From: Candidatus Yaniella excrementigallinarum
Lineage (GTDB): Bacteria; Actinomycetota; Actinomycetes; Actinomycetales; Micrococcaceae
DNA: 34,426 nucleotides
NCBI GenBank assembly: GCA_019113675.1
Contig: DXHA01000008.1
Span: 1 to 34,426 of the forward strand
Reading direction: 5' to 3'
Part shown: piece by piece, positions 7,972-16,839 of the stretch
How the letters are laid out: each line of letters begins with the position of its first letter
Numbering within the stretch: the first letter of the stretch is position 1
Notes under the pieces: model-generated
Seen by the model: the letters and a program-made list of their open reading frames with translations, nothing else
Database searches by the model: none
Told to the model about the DNA's origin: nothing
Made by a program: the position numbers and the translations under genes

Positions 7972-10101
7972 TTATTTGGAGAATTCCAACACCGACTCTT
8001 GCTGCAGTTCATTTTCCAAACTGTCGGTTAGGGACTCAGCATAAGTTGCTGTCATATGGTGTTTGTCTCGCCATACCAACACGTCACCGATGACCGAGGA
8101 GCAAGAGTCAGAGGAACAGAACTTATCCGTTAGGTCCACCGTATCCGTCCCAGAGGCTTCGGCACCGTCCTCCATGTCGTAGTATGCACTAGCATCGAGT
8201 GCTTCGGAGCGCTCTTCGGTACACTCTGTAAGGTTATCTTGATTGACAGCAACACATTCAGGAACATCAAACTGCAGTCGTGGCGTATCAAGAATTGCCG
8301 TCAGGCCGACCCCGGCATCCTGAATCTGTGACCACACATCGGCGTACCCTTCATCTATGTCGCCAGTCTTTACTCCATCTGGGACTTCAGAGCTATCAGC
8401 AGCGGGGTACGACGAGGCACTAACAATGACATGGTCGGGTGCGTCTGATCCGGTCAGTTCGTCAAGAACCTTGTCGCCCCACTGGTCACAGCTTTCGTAA
8501 TAACTGCCGTTATAATTCACTGCCACTGAGTTCAAGGCACATGCATTCTTGTTATATGTCGTCAACTTCCAGCCATTTTCGTCCGCAATGTTTTCTAAGG
8601 CGGGAATCCAATGTGCGGCGTGAGAATCCCCCACTATGGCCACTTCGTAATCGGAGTCTTTGTCTCCATAGACACAGGATTCAATATCTGAGCTTGATTC
8701 ACTAGTAAAACAGCCATCGTCATAAATATCGGCGAGATCGTCTTGTGCGCCTGTAACGTCAGGACTATACGCCTCAACCTTGTTGACCGGTTCTACTGCC
8801 TCTGGTTCTGCCTCAACGACTTCTGCTCCCACAGGCTCGTCCGTTGCTAGTGGTTGACTATTTTGCTGTGCCAATTGACTTGCGGCAACCAGCACAACAA
8901 TGCCACAGACTCCTGTAGTTGCCATTAGAGACCCACCAGCGCGTAAAGCGCGTGTTGATTTCTCTTTTAACCGCTGCCAGTCTCTAAACGGCTGTTCAAT
9001 GTATCGATAACTCAGCCATGCCGGAATTACGGCCGCTGAAACGACAATGAGTCCATATCCGACCGGCAGTGTGCCGCCAAGTAAATAGGTAGCAAAAATT
9101 ACCAATGGCCAGTGCCATAAATATAGCGAATACGAGAGGTCTCCGACCCAACGCATGCCTCGGCTGTTTAGCAGCACTGCGAAGCCCTTGGTAGCTCTTC
9201 CTGACATGCCGCCAATGATGACCGCAGCAGAACCTAAGGTCGGTAACAGGGCTGCATAGCCGGGGAAGGCTGTGCCTCCGGAGAAGAATATTCCGGCACA
9301 AACAATGGCGGCCAAACCGCTGATTTGCAGTAGGTAGCCAATTTTATCCGGGACACGTTCTAGCTGCACGGCAAATACTGCGATAGCAGCGCCGATGGCT
9401 AATTCCCACAGTCTTGTTGACGTGACAAAATATGCGGGTTCGGGGTTGGCCTGGGTGTAGTAGATCGACCAAATAAAGGAGGGGACGATGACAAGTACTA
9501 CGCCAACCTGCAGGAACCTTCGGATCCGTTTTTGTTGGGCTTCAGTATCAATTTCGTGTTTATGTCCGCGACAGGCGATCCATAGCAAGGCAAGTAGCAG
9601 CGCGGGCCATACGATATAGAATTGCTCTTCTACACCTAACGTCCAGAAGTGTTGCAGTGGGCTAGCCGCTTGTTCAGCATTGAGATAATCGGTGTTTTGG
9701 GCAAAGACCCAGTTGACTACATACAGCGCACTGCCAATAATCTCAGTACCGATGCTGTCCCACCGAGTCCGAGGCAAAAGTACTAAGGTTACGACCGCAA
9801 CAAAGATAAGTACTACTGTTGCCGCGGGCAAAATACGACGGATACGTCGGGCATAAAAATCAGCTAAATCTACCCGGCCGTGTTTCATCGACTGGCGGAC
9901 TAGCATGCCTGTGATCAGGAAGCCAGATATAACGAAGAATACATCTACCCCAACAAATCCGCCTGGTATCCAGGTTATCCCCGCGTGGTAAAGCAGCACT
10001 AGACCTACTGCGACCGCTCGCAGCCCTTGAATATCTGGCCTAAACCGCGAATCGGCCTGTCCAGCTGACTTATTCTCAGGTTTCTTGGTAGCTGAGGTCA
10101 T
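7972..10101 (-). CDS. Acyltransferase 3 / SGNH-domain membrane acyltransferase (OafA-like), canonical form
   Basis: A 709-residue paralogue of the gene at 1809 with the same order of domains: FRPDIQGLRAVAVGLVLLYHAG (His39), GGFVGVDVFFVISGFLITGML and about ten membrane helices, then an extracytoplasmic SGNH domain with GDSHAAHW (residues 491-494) and a closing DKHH (Asp679, His682). Such proteins O-acetylate peptidoglycan, teichoic acid or polysaccharide. A Pro/Glu-rich linker (about 415-450) separates the two domains. A weak GGA lies 12 bases before the ATG. Unlike its neighbour it keeps the full GDSH block. Whether the two act on different sugars cannot be told from sequence. Confidence 0.93.
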   Translation of the reverse strand: MTSATKKPENKSAGQADSRFRPDIQGLRAVAVGLVLLYHAGITWIPGGFVGVDVFFVISGFLITGMLVRQSMKHGRVDLADFYARRIRRILPAATVVLIFVAVVTLVLLPRTRWDSIGTEIIGSALYVVNWVFAQNTDYLNAEQAASPLQHFWTLGVEEQFYIVWPALLLALLWIACRGHKHEIDTEAQQKRIRRFLQVGVVLVIVPSFIWSIYYTQANPEPAYFVTSTRLWELAIGAAIAVFAVQLERVPDKIGYLLQISGLAAIVCAGIFFSGGTAFPGYAALLPTLGSAAVIIGGMSGRATKGFAVLLNSRGMRWVGDLSYSLYLWHWPLVIFATYLLGGTLPVGYGLIVVSAAVIPAWLSYRYIEQPFRDWQRLKEKSTRALRAGGSLMATTGVCGIVVLVAASQLAQQNSQPLATDEPVGAEVVEAEPEAVEPVNKVEAYSPDVTGAQDDLADIYDDGCFTSESSSDIESCVYGDKDSDYEVAIVGDSHAAHWIPALENIADENGWKLTTYNKNACALNSVAVNYNGSYYESCDQWGDKVLDELTGSDAPDHVIVSASSYPAADSSEVPDGVKTGDIDEGYADVWSQIQDAGVGLTAILDTPRLQFDVPECVAVNQDNLTECTEERSEALDASAYYDMEDGAEASGTDTVDLTDKFCSSDSCSSVIGDVLVWRDKHHMTATYAESLTDSLENELQQESVLEFSK

Positions 10102-10352
10102 TAAACTTAGATTCCGCTTTCTGTTTTGCCTGCAAACCTCGGTAACAGGCTACTTATGAATCCTGAAAGAAACCTCTATACCTGCTTATAGTTCAGGCAA
10201 TGTGTACTTATCCCACCCGTATTGTCAGCTACTAGTTCCGATGGAATGCTTGGCAAATAAACACAACGGCAACTATTGGGGCACAAGCGTCTATTACCGG
10301 TAAGGCACGACACGCCAGGTGCTGAAAACCATGGTATATCTACAAAAAGAAG

Positions 10353-10385
10353 AAGGCCTGGACGTCTTTGAAACGTTCAGGCCTT
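10353..10385 (-). terminator. Terminator after tRNA-Val
   Basis: Minus-strand hairpin with arms AAGGCCTG and CAGGCCTT plus further ACGT/ACGT pairing inside, followed leftward by CTTCTTTTTG. It lies 9 bases beyond the tRNA 3' end. Confidence 0.75.
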
Positions 10386-10393
10386 TGATTTTG

Positions 10394-10466
10394 TGGGTCC
10401 TACCGGGATCGAACCGATGACCTACTCGGTGTAAACGAGTTGCTCTACCAGCTGAGCTAAAGACCC
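10394..10466 (-). tRNA. tRNA-Val (anticodon UAC)
   Basis: A 73-nt cloverleaf on the minus strand. The acceptor arms GGGTCTT and AGGACCC pair with one G-U. The D arm has AGCTCAGCTGGTAGAGC, the anticodon stem ACTCG/CGAGT holds the loop TTTACAC with anticodon TAC, and the T arm has GGTTCGATCC. CCA is not encoded. It follows the peroxiredoxin gene by about 31 bases on the same strand and may be cotranscribed. No integrase or repeated tRNA end is seen nearby, so it does not look like an occupied integration site. Confidence 0.96.
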
Positions 10467-10497
10467 ATTGCGTTGCGCAACAAGAATTAATCATAGC

Positions 10498-10950
10498 CTA
10501 TTGTTTTTCATTGTGCAAAACGGTGAGATGGTCCCCCATTTTTCGGCTCCCACTAGTAGAAACCAAAGTCGTTAGAACAGCACCTGAACGATCCACCAAC
10601 ACGCTAATACGTCTAGGTCTACCGGTGGCTTCGTCAAACACCCCGTAGTATTTTGCCGCAGCTCCATGGGGCCAAAAATCACTTAGCAACGGGACGGTCA
10701 GCTCCATTTGATCAGCTACCATCCGTAGCACTGGCGCAGCATCTGGAGCTATCAAACGCACACCGACGTGCTCATTAGATAACGCTTCGGCCAGCTCAGG
10801 AACGGCCGCAAGTTCGGACATACACACAGGAGTGTAAGCACCCGGAATAAAAATCAGCCAGGTTCTATTCCAACCTGGCTGATCCGGCCCGGCAATGGGC
10901 GGAAATGGCCACGATTGACCAAACTGATCTCGCAGCGCAGGGACAGACAC
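10498..10950 (-). CDS. One-Cys peroxiredoxin (AhpC/TSA family, AhpE-like)
   Basis: The 150-residue protein has the peroxiredoxin active-site pattern PxxxTxxC in FIPGAYTPVCMSEL, with peroxidatic Cys43 as its only cysteine. It also has the LPLLSDFWPHGAAAKYYGVFDE-type segment of AhpE proteins (in shorter form) and an RRISVLVDRSG strand. It reduces peroxides, and with a single cysteine it must be recycled by an outside thiol such as mycothiol or mycoredoxin. Its GTG start overlaps the TAG stop of DUF3052 by one base (TAGTG), so the two are translationally coupled. Confidence 0.9.
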   Translation of the reverse strand: MSVPALRDQFGQSWPFPPIAGPDQPGWNRTWLIFIPGAYTPVCMSELAAVPELAEALSNEHVGVRLIAPDAAPVLRMVADQMELTVPLLSDFWPHGAAAKYYGVFDEATGRPRRISVLVDRSGAVLTTLVSTSGSRKMGDHLTVLHNEKQ

Positions 10951-11387
10951 TAATGCGCCGCAGCCGGCTCGAGACGTGTGGCAAGCCAGTCTTCTGAAAC
11001 GCCGGCGGAAACTGTGGTCCGGAAACCTGCCACTTCTGCGGCGTCAGATACATCTAATGGAGAAACATGCCCTGGTTGCGACGCTCGCGGAACGAGCAAC
11101 CAAATCGGTGCGTCTTCATCCAGGTTGGTAGTGGCGTCTACTAGCGCGTCGGTGAGGTCCGTGACGTCGCCATCATCCTCTCGCCACCATAGGAGTACTG
11201 CATCAACAGGCTCTTGATCTTCTTCCGTAAGGAAATCTTCGCCGAGGGCGTCTTCAAGCCCGTTACGGAACTCGAAGTCGATATCCTCATCCCACCCCAG
11301 CTCTTGGACAATATTTCCAACATCCAGTTCGAGTTCGCCAATATAATGATTGTTATCTGGGTTTGCTCCAGACGACGAGTTGCTCAC
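10950..11387 (-). CDS. DUF3052 domain-containing protein
   Basis: An acidic 145-residue protein of the actinobacterial DUF3052 family, function unknown. Signatures are LDVGNIVQELGWDEDIDFEFRNGLEDALG (quoted here in part as IVQELGWDEDIDFEFR), DAVLLWWREDDGDVTDLTDALVD and a closing VSAGVSEDWLATRLEPAA-like tail. The GTG at 11387 is selected because AAAAAGGAGT lies just upstream; the frame stays open to 11426 but without a site. It leads a small unit with the peroxiredoxin and possibly tRNA-Val. The same DUF3052-peroxiredoxin-aceE neighbourhood is common in Micrococcales. Confidence 0.9.
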   Translation of the reverse strand: MSNSSSGANPDNNHYIGELELDVGNIVQELGWDEDIDFEFRNGLEDALGEDFLTEEDQEPVDAVLLWWREDDGDVTDLTDALVDATTNLDEDAPIWLLVPRASQPGHVSPLDVSDAAEVAGFRTTVSAGVSEDWLATRLEPAAAH

Positions 11388-11516
11388 AACACTCCTTTTT
11401 CCATACGTTGTTACTCTATTTTTCAAAATTCTTGAGTTATTAGCAACACGTAGACATCGTACTTTATCTGGAAACGCCGTGATTTATTCTGCAACGAATA
11501 AAAGGAGTAACCGAAT

Positions 11517-11555
11517 ATGGGTCACGCCCGCCAGCCAGGGGTAGAATCCCTTTGA
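11517..11555 (+). CDS. Possible 12-residue leader peptide upstream of aceE
   Basis: ATG at 11517 is preceded at 9 bases by AAAGGAG, the strongest ribosome-binding sequence in this intergenic region, yet the frame encodes only MGHARQPGVESL before TGA. It ends 95 bases before the aceE start. Its presence suggests a translated leader controlling aceE, but it could be a site left from another gene. Confidence 0.35.
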   Translation: MGHARQPGVESL

Positions 11556-11608
11556 GATCCCTTTAACGTGACGCATAAGATCACACCAACGATCGAGTGC
11601 GCCAAGAA

Positions 11609-11630
11609 AACGATGTGACAAAACATCGTT
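11609..11630. promoter_or_regulatory. Inverted repeat just before aceE
   Basis: AACGATGT and ACATCGTT, perfect 8-base arms around GACAAA, end 20 bases before the aceE GTG and a few bases before its AGAGG ribosome-binding site. It may be a repressor operator or an RNA stem limiting access to the start. Confidence 0.4.
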
Positions 11631-11650
11631 AGAACAAGAAAGAGGTCACT

Positions 11651-14401
11651 GTGAGTACAGCTGAAGAGAGCTATGACATCCGAAGTGGTTTGACCGACCA
11701 CGCACCCGATAAAGATCCGGAAGAAACGTCTGAATGGATCGAGTCCTTTGACAGTCTGGTAGAGATTGCTGGCACAGAACGTGCTGAGTACATTATGCGC
11801 CAACTATTACAGCGCGCCGGCACAAATTCTGTTGCCGTACCAATGGTTACCACCACCGACTATGTCAACACCATCCCCGATGACCAAGAACCAGAATACC
11901 CCGGCGATGAAGAATTAGAACGTCGCTACCGCAACTACCTACGGTGGAATGCTGCTGCCATTGTGCAGCGTGCACAACGCGAGGGTGTTGGTGTAGGGGG
12001 CCATATTTCCTCTTATGCTGGCCAAGCGACACTGTACGAAGTGGGTTTGAACCATTTCTTCCGTGGGCAAGACCATCCAGGTGGTGGCGACCAAATTTAC
12101 TTCCAGGGCCACTCCTCCCCTGGTAACTACGCTCGTGCCTATTTGGAAGGTCGACTCTCCGAGGAAGAGCTTGATGGTTTCCGCCAAGAAAAATCGCAAG
12201 CACCTAACGGCCTTCCTTCATACCCGCACCCGAAGATGCTGGATGATTTCTGGCAATTCCCGACCGTATCCATGGGCCTGGGCCCGATGAATGCAATTCA
12301 TCAGGCCCAGTTCAACCGGTACATTCACGACCGCGGAATCAAAGACACTTCAGACCAGCACGTCTGGGCATTCCTGGGCGACGGTGAGATGGACGAACCC
12401 GAATCTCGCGGTGCCCTCCATATTGCAGCAAACAACAAACTGGATAACCTCACCTTTGTTATTAACTGCAACTTGCAGCGGCTAGACGGCCCTGTTCGCG
12501 GCAACGGTAAAATCGTGCAGGAGTTAGAAGCTTCCTTCCGCGGTGCCGGTTGGAATGTTATCAAAGTGCTTTGGGGCCGTGAGTGGGATCCACTGCTAGA
12601 AGCCGACGACACCGGTGAGCTTGTTCGAATCATGAATGAGACACCAGACGGTGATTACCAGACCTATAAAGCTGAATCCGGCGGCTTTGTGCGCGAACAC
12701 TTCTTTGGTCGTTCATCCACTACCAAAGAACTCGTTGCAGATATGTCGGACGACGAAATTTGGGGCCTGAAGCGCGGCGGCCACGACTATAAAAAAGTAT
12801 ATGCCGCTTATAAAGCAGCCACCGAATACAAAGGCAAACCGACGGTTATTCTGGCTCACACCATTAAGGGCTATGGTCTGGGCGCTTCATTTGAGGGTCG
12901 TAACGCGACCCACCAGATGAAAGAACTCACCATCGAAGACATCAAGGTCTTCCGCGACCGCCACCGCATTCCGGTCTCAGACGAAGAGATTGAAAAAGAC
13001 GCCCACGCTATGCCGTACTACCATCCGGGCCCCGATGCTCCGGAAATCAAGTACATGCAAGAACGTCGCAAGAAGCTTGGTGGCTACGTCCCAGAACGTC
13101 GCAAAAAATACCACACGCTGCCATTGCCACCTGAGTCCACTTATAAGCATGCGCGCAAAGGCTCGGGTAAACAGCAGATTGCTACCACGATGGCATTCGT
13201 TCGGTTACTGCGTGACCTGATGCGCGACAAGAACATCGGTAAACGCATTGTGCCGATTATTCCGGATGAGGCTCGTACCTTCGGTATGGATGCGTTCTTC
13301 CCGACCGCCAAGATCTACAACCCTCGTGGCCAGAACTACATGTCAGTTGACCGCGAACTGTTCCTGTCGTACAAGGAATCTACTGAGGGTCAATTATGGC
13401 ATGTTGGTATTAACGAAGGTGGGGCCACCTCGGCCATGATCGCTGCGGGTACCTCGTACTCGACCCACGGCGAAATTATGATCCCGATCTACATCTTCTA
13501 CTCAATGTTTGGGTTCCAACGTACCGGTGACGCCTTCTGGGCTGCAGCCGACCAGCTCACCCGTGGATTTGTCATCGGTGCAACAGCAGGTCGCACGACA
13601 TTGGCTGGTGAAGGTACCCAGCACATGGATGGTCACTCGCCGATCTTGGCGAGCACCAACCCCGGTGTAAAGCACTATGACCCAGCCTTCTCCTATGAGA
13701 TCGCACATATCATGCGCAATGGTCTCTATGAGATGTACGGTGATCACGACATGGGCGATGACGTCCGCAATGTGATGTATTACCTGACGGTCTACAACGA
13801 ACCGATTACCCACCAGGATGAGCCAGAAGACCTCAACGTTGACGGCTTGCTGCGCGGAATTTACCGTTACTCCAAGTCGGACATTGGTGGACCAAAAGTC
13901 AACCTGTTTGGTTCTGGCGTTTCACTTCCATGGGTTATTGAAGCAGCCGAAGTATTGGCCAATGACTGGGGCGTCTCGGCTGATGTTTGGTCGGTTACTA
14001 GCTGGAACGAACTGCGCCGCGATGCAGTAGCCGCAGAACGCGAACGGCTTACAAATCCAGATGCCGAACCTCGGATTCCATACATCACTAAGGTGATGGC
14101 GGATACTGAGGGACCGATCGTGGCAACTACTGATTTCACATCAATGCTGCCAGACCAGATCCGCCAGTACGTGCCAAACGAGTTCGCTACGCTGGGTGCT
14201 GATGATTTCGGTTTCTCCGATACTCGTGCCGCAGCACGGCGCTTCTTCAAGATTGATATCCACTCCGTGGTTGTCCGTGCCCTGCAGATGCTGGAGAAAT
14301 CTGGCAAGGTTTCTGAAGGCACCGCTTCCACCGCATTTGCCCAATACGGTCTGGACGATGTCAATCGCGGTACTACCGGAATCGCCGGTGGCGACTCCTA
14401 A
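11651..14401 (+). CDS. aceE: Pyruvate dehydrogenase E1 component, homodimeric type
   Basis: The 916-residue thiamine-diphosphate enzyme decarboxylates pyruvate and passes the acetyl group to lipoyl-E2, feeding acetyl-CoA to the TCA cycle and to the fatty-acid genes just downstream. Seen in the sequence: an [20 protein letters not shown] N-terminus, [17 protein letters not shown], the ThDP motif [10 protein letters not shown] (near residue 242) closing with [26 protein letters not shown], and the C-terminal domain with [16 protein letters not shown]. Full length for the AceE family. GTG start with AGAGG upstream. Divergent from DUF3052; a strong hairpin follows. Confidence 0.98.
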   Translation: MSTAEESYDIRSGLTDHAPDKDPEETSEWIESFDSLVEIAGTERAEYIMRQLLQRAGTNSVAVPMVTTTDYVNTIPDDQEPEYPGDEELERRYRNYLRWNAAAIVQRAQREGVGVGGHISSYAGQATLYEVGLNHFFRGQDHPGGGDQIYFQGHSSPGNYARAYLEGRLSEEELDGFRQEKSQAPNGLPSYPHPKMLDDFWQFPTVSMGLGPMNAIHQAQFNRYIHDRGIKDTSDQHVWAFLGDGEMDEPESRGALHIAANNKLDNLTFVINCNLQRLDGPVRGNGKIVQELEASFRGAGWNVIKVLWGREWDPLLEADDTGELVRIMNETPDGDYQTYKAESGGFVREHFFGRSSTTKELVADMSDDEIWGLKRGGHDYKKVYAAYKAATEYKGKPTVILAHTIKGYGLGASFEGRNATHQMKELTIEDIKVFRDRHRIPVSDEEIEKDAHAMPYYHPGPDAPEIKYMQERRKKLGGYVPERRKKYHTLPLPPESTYKHARKGSGKQQIATTMAFVRLLRDLMRDKNIGKRIVPIIPDEARTFGMDAFFPTAKIYNPRGQNYMSVDRELFLSYKESTEGQLWHVGINEGGATSAMIAAGTSYSTHGEIMIPIYIFYSMFGFQRTGDAFWAAADQLTRGFVIGATAGRTTLAGEGTQHMDGHSPILASTNPGVKHYDPAFSYEIAHIMRNGLYEMYGDHDMGDDVRNVMYYLTVYNEPITHQDEPEDLNVDGLLRGIYRYSKSDIGGPKVNLFGSGVSLPWVIEAAEVLANDWGVSADVWSVTSWNELRRDAVAAERERLTNPDAEPRIPYITKVMADTEGPIVATTDFTSMLPDQIRQYVPNEFATLGADDFGFSDTRAAARRFFKIDIHSVVVRALQMLEKSGKVSEGTASTAFAQYGLDDVNRGTTGIAGGDS

Positions 14402-14431
14402 ACGCTAGCCAACGTCGAGTACATATTCACT

Positions 14432-14465
14432 TGCAGGGTGCTGGATTTAAGTCCAGCACCCTGCA
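14432..14465 (+). terminator. Terminator after aceE
   Basis: A perfect 14-bp inverted repeat (TGCAGGGTGCTGGA and complement) with a 6-base loop begins 31 bases after the aceE stop. It is very stable, though the T-tract is short. Confidence 0.75.
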
Positions 14466-14469
14466 GTCG

Positions 14470-14498
14470 TTAACCGTGTGTTATGCCTGCGCTACGAT
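14470..14498 (+). promoter_or_regulatory. Candidate fasR promoter
   Basis: TTAACC (14470-14475) and TACGAT (14493-14498) are 17 bases apart. Predicted start near 14505, at a small GTCAG/CTGAC inverted repeat (14501-14516) that could be an autoregulatory site. Confidence 0.45.
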
Positions 14499-14563
14499 AG
14501 GTCAGTGATGCCTGACATTGTTGAAACCGTGCTACCACTCAAACGTGAGTACTTTGCTACATC

Positions 14564-15772
14564 ATGAATAGTTGGCCAACCAAGTTTCCCAGACCAATCT
14601 CAACCGAGGCCAAAGCCGCGGTACGAGCCCATTTAGGCGAGCTAAAAACCGCTGTTCTTCATCAACTCAACACTGCGTTACCGTGGTTCCGTGAACTACC
14701 CGCAAATCAACGCGCTAGTCTCGGTCAAATCGCCCAACAAGGCTTGAGCACTTTCGCCGACTGGTTTGAACACACCGAAAAGACTGTGCAAACTTCAGTG
14801 CAAGGTGTTTTACTCTCGGTCTTCGGCAACGCACCCTCCGAACTATCCCGCACCGTATCGCTGCAACAAGCGGTACAAGTTTTGCGTACCGTATTACAGG
14901 TCGTAGAAGCCCAACTACCCGCCATTGTGGCAGACGCTGACAAAGCAGGAGCACGCTATGCTGTGGTCTTTTATTCACGCGAAATAGCCTTCGCGCTTGC
15001 TGAAGTTTATGCCCGGGCTGCAGAAACCCGAGGCTCCTGGGATGCTCGTCTCGAAGCGTTATTGCTGGACTCAATATTAGCCGGTGATCGGGCCGATGAG
15101 ATCCGTTCCAGAGCTGCAGCGGCCGGCTGGAAGTCTACTCACGGTATTACCGTGATGGTGGGACACCCAGATCAGTTGGATGAACCTCAGCTTGTGGCCC
15201 AACTACGTGAAATCGCCACTCGCGCAAAACTCGAGATCCTGATCGGTGTTTTGTCCGACAGGCTGGCAATCGTGCTTGGTTCTGTCAATGATATCGAAGC
15301 CGACACCCGTACCATCCAACGTGGATTCGCTAATGGGCCTATAGTTTATGGCCGGATCGTGGACTCCTTGGTTGATGCTCCGCTATCAGCTCAAGAAGCA
15401 TTAGAAGGATTTACCGCAGCGCCTGCATGGCCAGCTGCTCCCCGACCCGTATCAGCTTCTAAATTGCTGCCAGAACGCGCTCTGAACGGTGACGCAACAG
15501 CGCGTGCGGCCCTGACAAGCCAGGTTTATCGTCCCTTGGCAGAAGCTGGGCACTCATTATTAGAAACCGTAGATGTGTATACGACCTCCGGGGCCTCGCT
15601 AGAGGCCACTGCCCGGCAACTATTCATTCATGCCAACACGGTTCGGTATCGTTTGAAACGCGTTTCAGAGCTCACCGGTTGGGACCCCACAACGCCTCGA
15701 GATGCATATGTTCTACAAGTTGCCTTGATGACAGGTAGACTTGATAGCGTCTTAAAACAGCCAGAACAATGA
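14564..15772 (+). CDS. fasR: PucR/CdaR-type transcriptional regulator, probable FasR of fatty acid synthesis
   Basis: A 402-residue protein with a long GGDEF-like central region and a C-terminal PucR-type helix-turn-helix: SLEATARQLFIHANTVRYRL followed by KRVSELTGWDP (about residues 345-375). Its position directly before fabD-fabH-acpP-fabF is that of FasR in streptomycetes and their relatives, where it activates this operon. The ATG at 14564 is the first start after an in-frame TGA; no good Shine-Dalgarno sequence is visible. A 93-base gap containing a palindrome separates its stop from the fabD frame. The name rests on family plus context. Confidence 0.85.
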   Translation: MNSWPTKFPRPISTEAKAAVRAHLGELKTAVLHQLNTALPWFRELPANQRASLGQIAQQGLSTFADWFEHTEKTVQTSVQGVLLSVFGNAPSELSRTVSLQQAVQVLRTVLQVVEAQLPAIVADADKAGARYAVVFYSREIAFALAEVYARAAETRGSWDARLEALLLDSILAGDRADEIRSRAAAAGWKSTHGITVMVGHPDQLDEPQLVAQLREIATRAKLEILIGVLSDRLAIVLGSVNDIEADTRTIQRGFANGPIVYGRIVDSLVDAPLSAQEALEGFTAAPAWPAAPRPVSASKLLPERALNGDATARAALTSQVYRPLAEAGHSLLETVDVYTTSGASLEATARQLFIHANTVRYRLKRVSELTGWDPTTPRDAYVLQVALMTGRLDSVLKQPEQ

Positions 15773-15811
15773 CTAGTCTCAATATCGAGCCCGAGTGAGT
15801 GTATTTTGTTA

Positions 15812-15828
15812 TTGTAGGTTTCCTACAA
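15812..15828. promoter_or_regulatory. Palindrome upstream of fabD, candidate FasR operator
   Basis: TTGTAGGTTTCCTACAA has perfect 7-base arms around TTT, 68 bases before the fabD start. It lacks a T-tract on the plus strand, so a protein-binding site is more likely than a terminator. FasR itself is the obvious candidate. Confidence 0.42.
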
Positions 15829-15895
15829 AAACGTTGCCAATACTCGTTGCCCACCTTGACTGGTTATGCCCGCAAAATTTGGAAGAGTTAACCCT

Positions 15896-16831
15896 ATGCT
15901 CGCAATCGTGTGCCCAGGACAGGGCTCTCAGACCCCAGGATTCCTGGAACCGTGGCTCGAACTGCCCGGTATCGCCGACACCCTCAATGAGTGGTCACAA
16001 GCTACCAACGTGGATCTGGTGGCGCATGGCACCGCATCGGACGAAGAGACCATTAAAGACACGGCAGTGGCCCAACCATTAATTGTGGCTGCTGGATTAC
16101 TCGCCGCACAGGCTCTTGGCACAGATAAGCTCGACCCCACGAGCTGGGTGACCGCGGGCCACTCGGTAGGGGAAATTACTGCTGCGGGTCTTGCCGGAGT
16201 GTTCTCTCCTGTTGATGCGCTGGAATTTGTGCGTGTTCGTGCCCAAGGTATGGCTGCTGCCGCAGCGTTAGAGCCAACCGGGATGGCTGCTGTCCTTGGT
16301 GGCAACCAAGACGATGTAATTAACTATCTCACGGACATGAACATTACCCCGGCTAACGTAAATGGTGGCGGGCAGGTCGTTGCTGCAGGCTCAAAAACAG
16401 CGTTGGCGGCTTTAGCGGAAAATCCCATGGAAAAGACCCGCGTCATACAGCTGAAGGTTGCTGGTGCTTTTCACACCCAGTACATGGAATCAGCCGTAGC
16501 TGAGCTGGAAACTTTCTCGCAAACTCTCGACATACACGATCCCATAGTTCCACTAGCTTCAAATAGCGATGGTGAACTCGTCGAGTCTGGCAATGCCTTT
16601 GTACAACGGCTCATCCGTCAAATCACTTCACCAGTTCGCTGGGATCTGTGCCAGCAAACTATGACTGAAGCAGGCATAACCGGTATGATAGAGCTTTTGC
16701 CAGGCGGTACGCTGACAGGTATCGCACGACGTGCTATGAAAGGCGTCAAAACCCTGGCGATCAAAAAACCGGAAGATCTCGATAAAGCTCACGAGTTTAT
16801 TGCCGAACATACCCAGAACATCTCAGCGTAA
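15896..16831 (+). CDS. fabD: Malonyl-CoA:ACP transacylase
   Basis: FabD loads malonyl groups from CoA onto the acyl carrier protein. Seen here: PGQGSQTPG at the N-terminus, the nucleophile elbow GHSVGE (Ser90), and the catalytic His193 in VAGAFHTQYM, with ELLPGGTLTGI near the end. The ATG at 15896 is preferred because the product then opens MLAIVCPGQGSQ and GGAAGAG lies upstream; the frame's earlier ATG at 15866 adds ten atypical residues. 311 residues. First gene of the fab operon, 8 bases before fabH. Confidence 0.96.
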   Translation: MLAIVCPGQGSQTPGFLEPWLELPGIADTLNEWSQATNVDLVAHGTASDEETIKDTAVAQPLIVAAGLLAAQALGTDKLDPTSWVTAGHSVGEITAAGLAGVFSPVDALEFVRVRAQGMAAAAALEPTGMAAVLGGNQDDVINYLTDMNITPANVNGGGQVVAAGSKTALAALAENPMEKTRVIQLKVAGAFHTQYMESAVAELETFSQTLDIHDPIVPLASNSDGELVESGNAFVQRLIRQITSPVRWDLCQQTMTEAGITGMIELLPGGTLTGIARRAMKGVKTLAIKKPEDLDKAHEFIAEHTQNISA

Positions 16832-16839
16832 GGTCTATC

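Noticed and set aside
11563..11596. CRP/GlxR-like site (GTGAC ... TCACA) before aceE
   Set aside because: The arms are separated by nine bases instead of the six expected for TGTGA-N6-TCACA.
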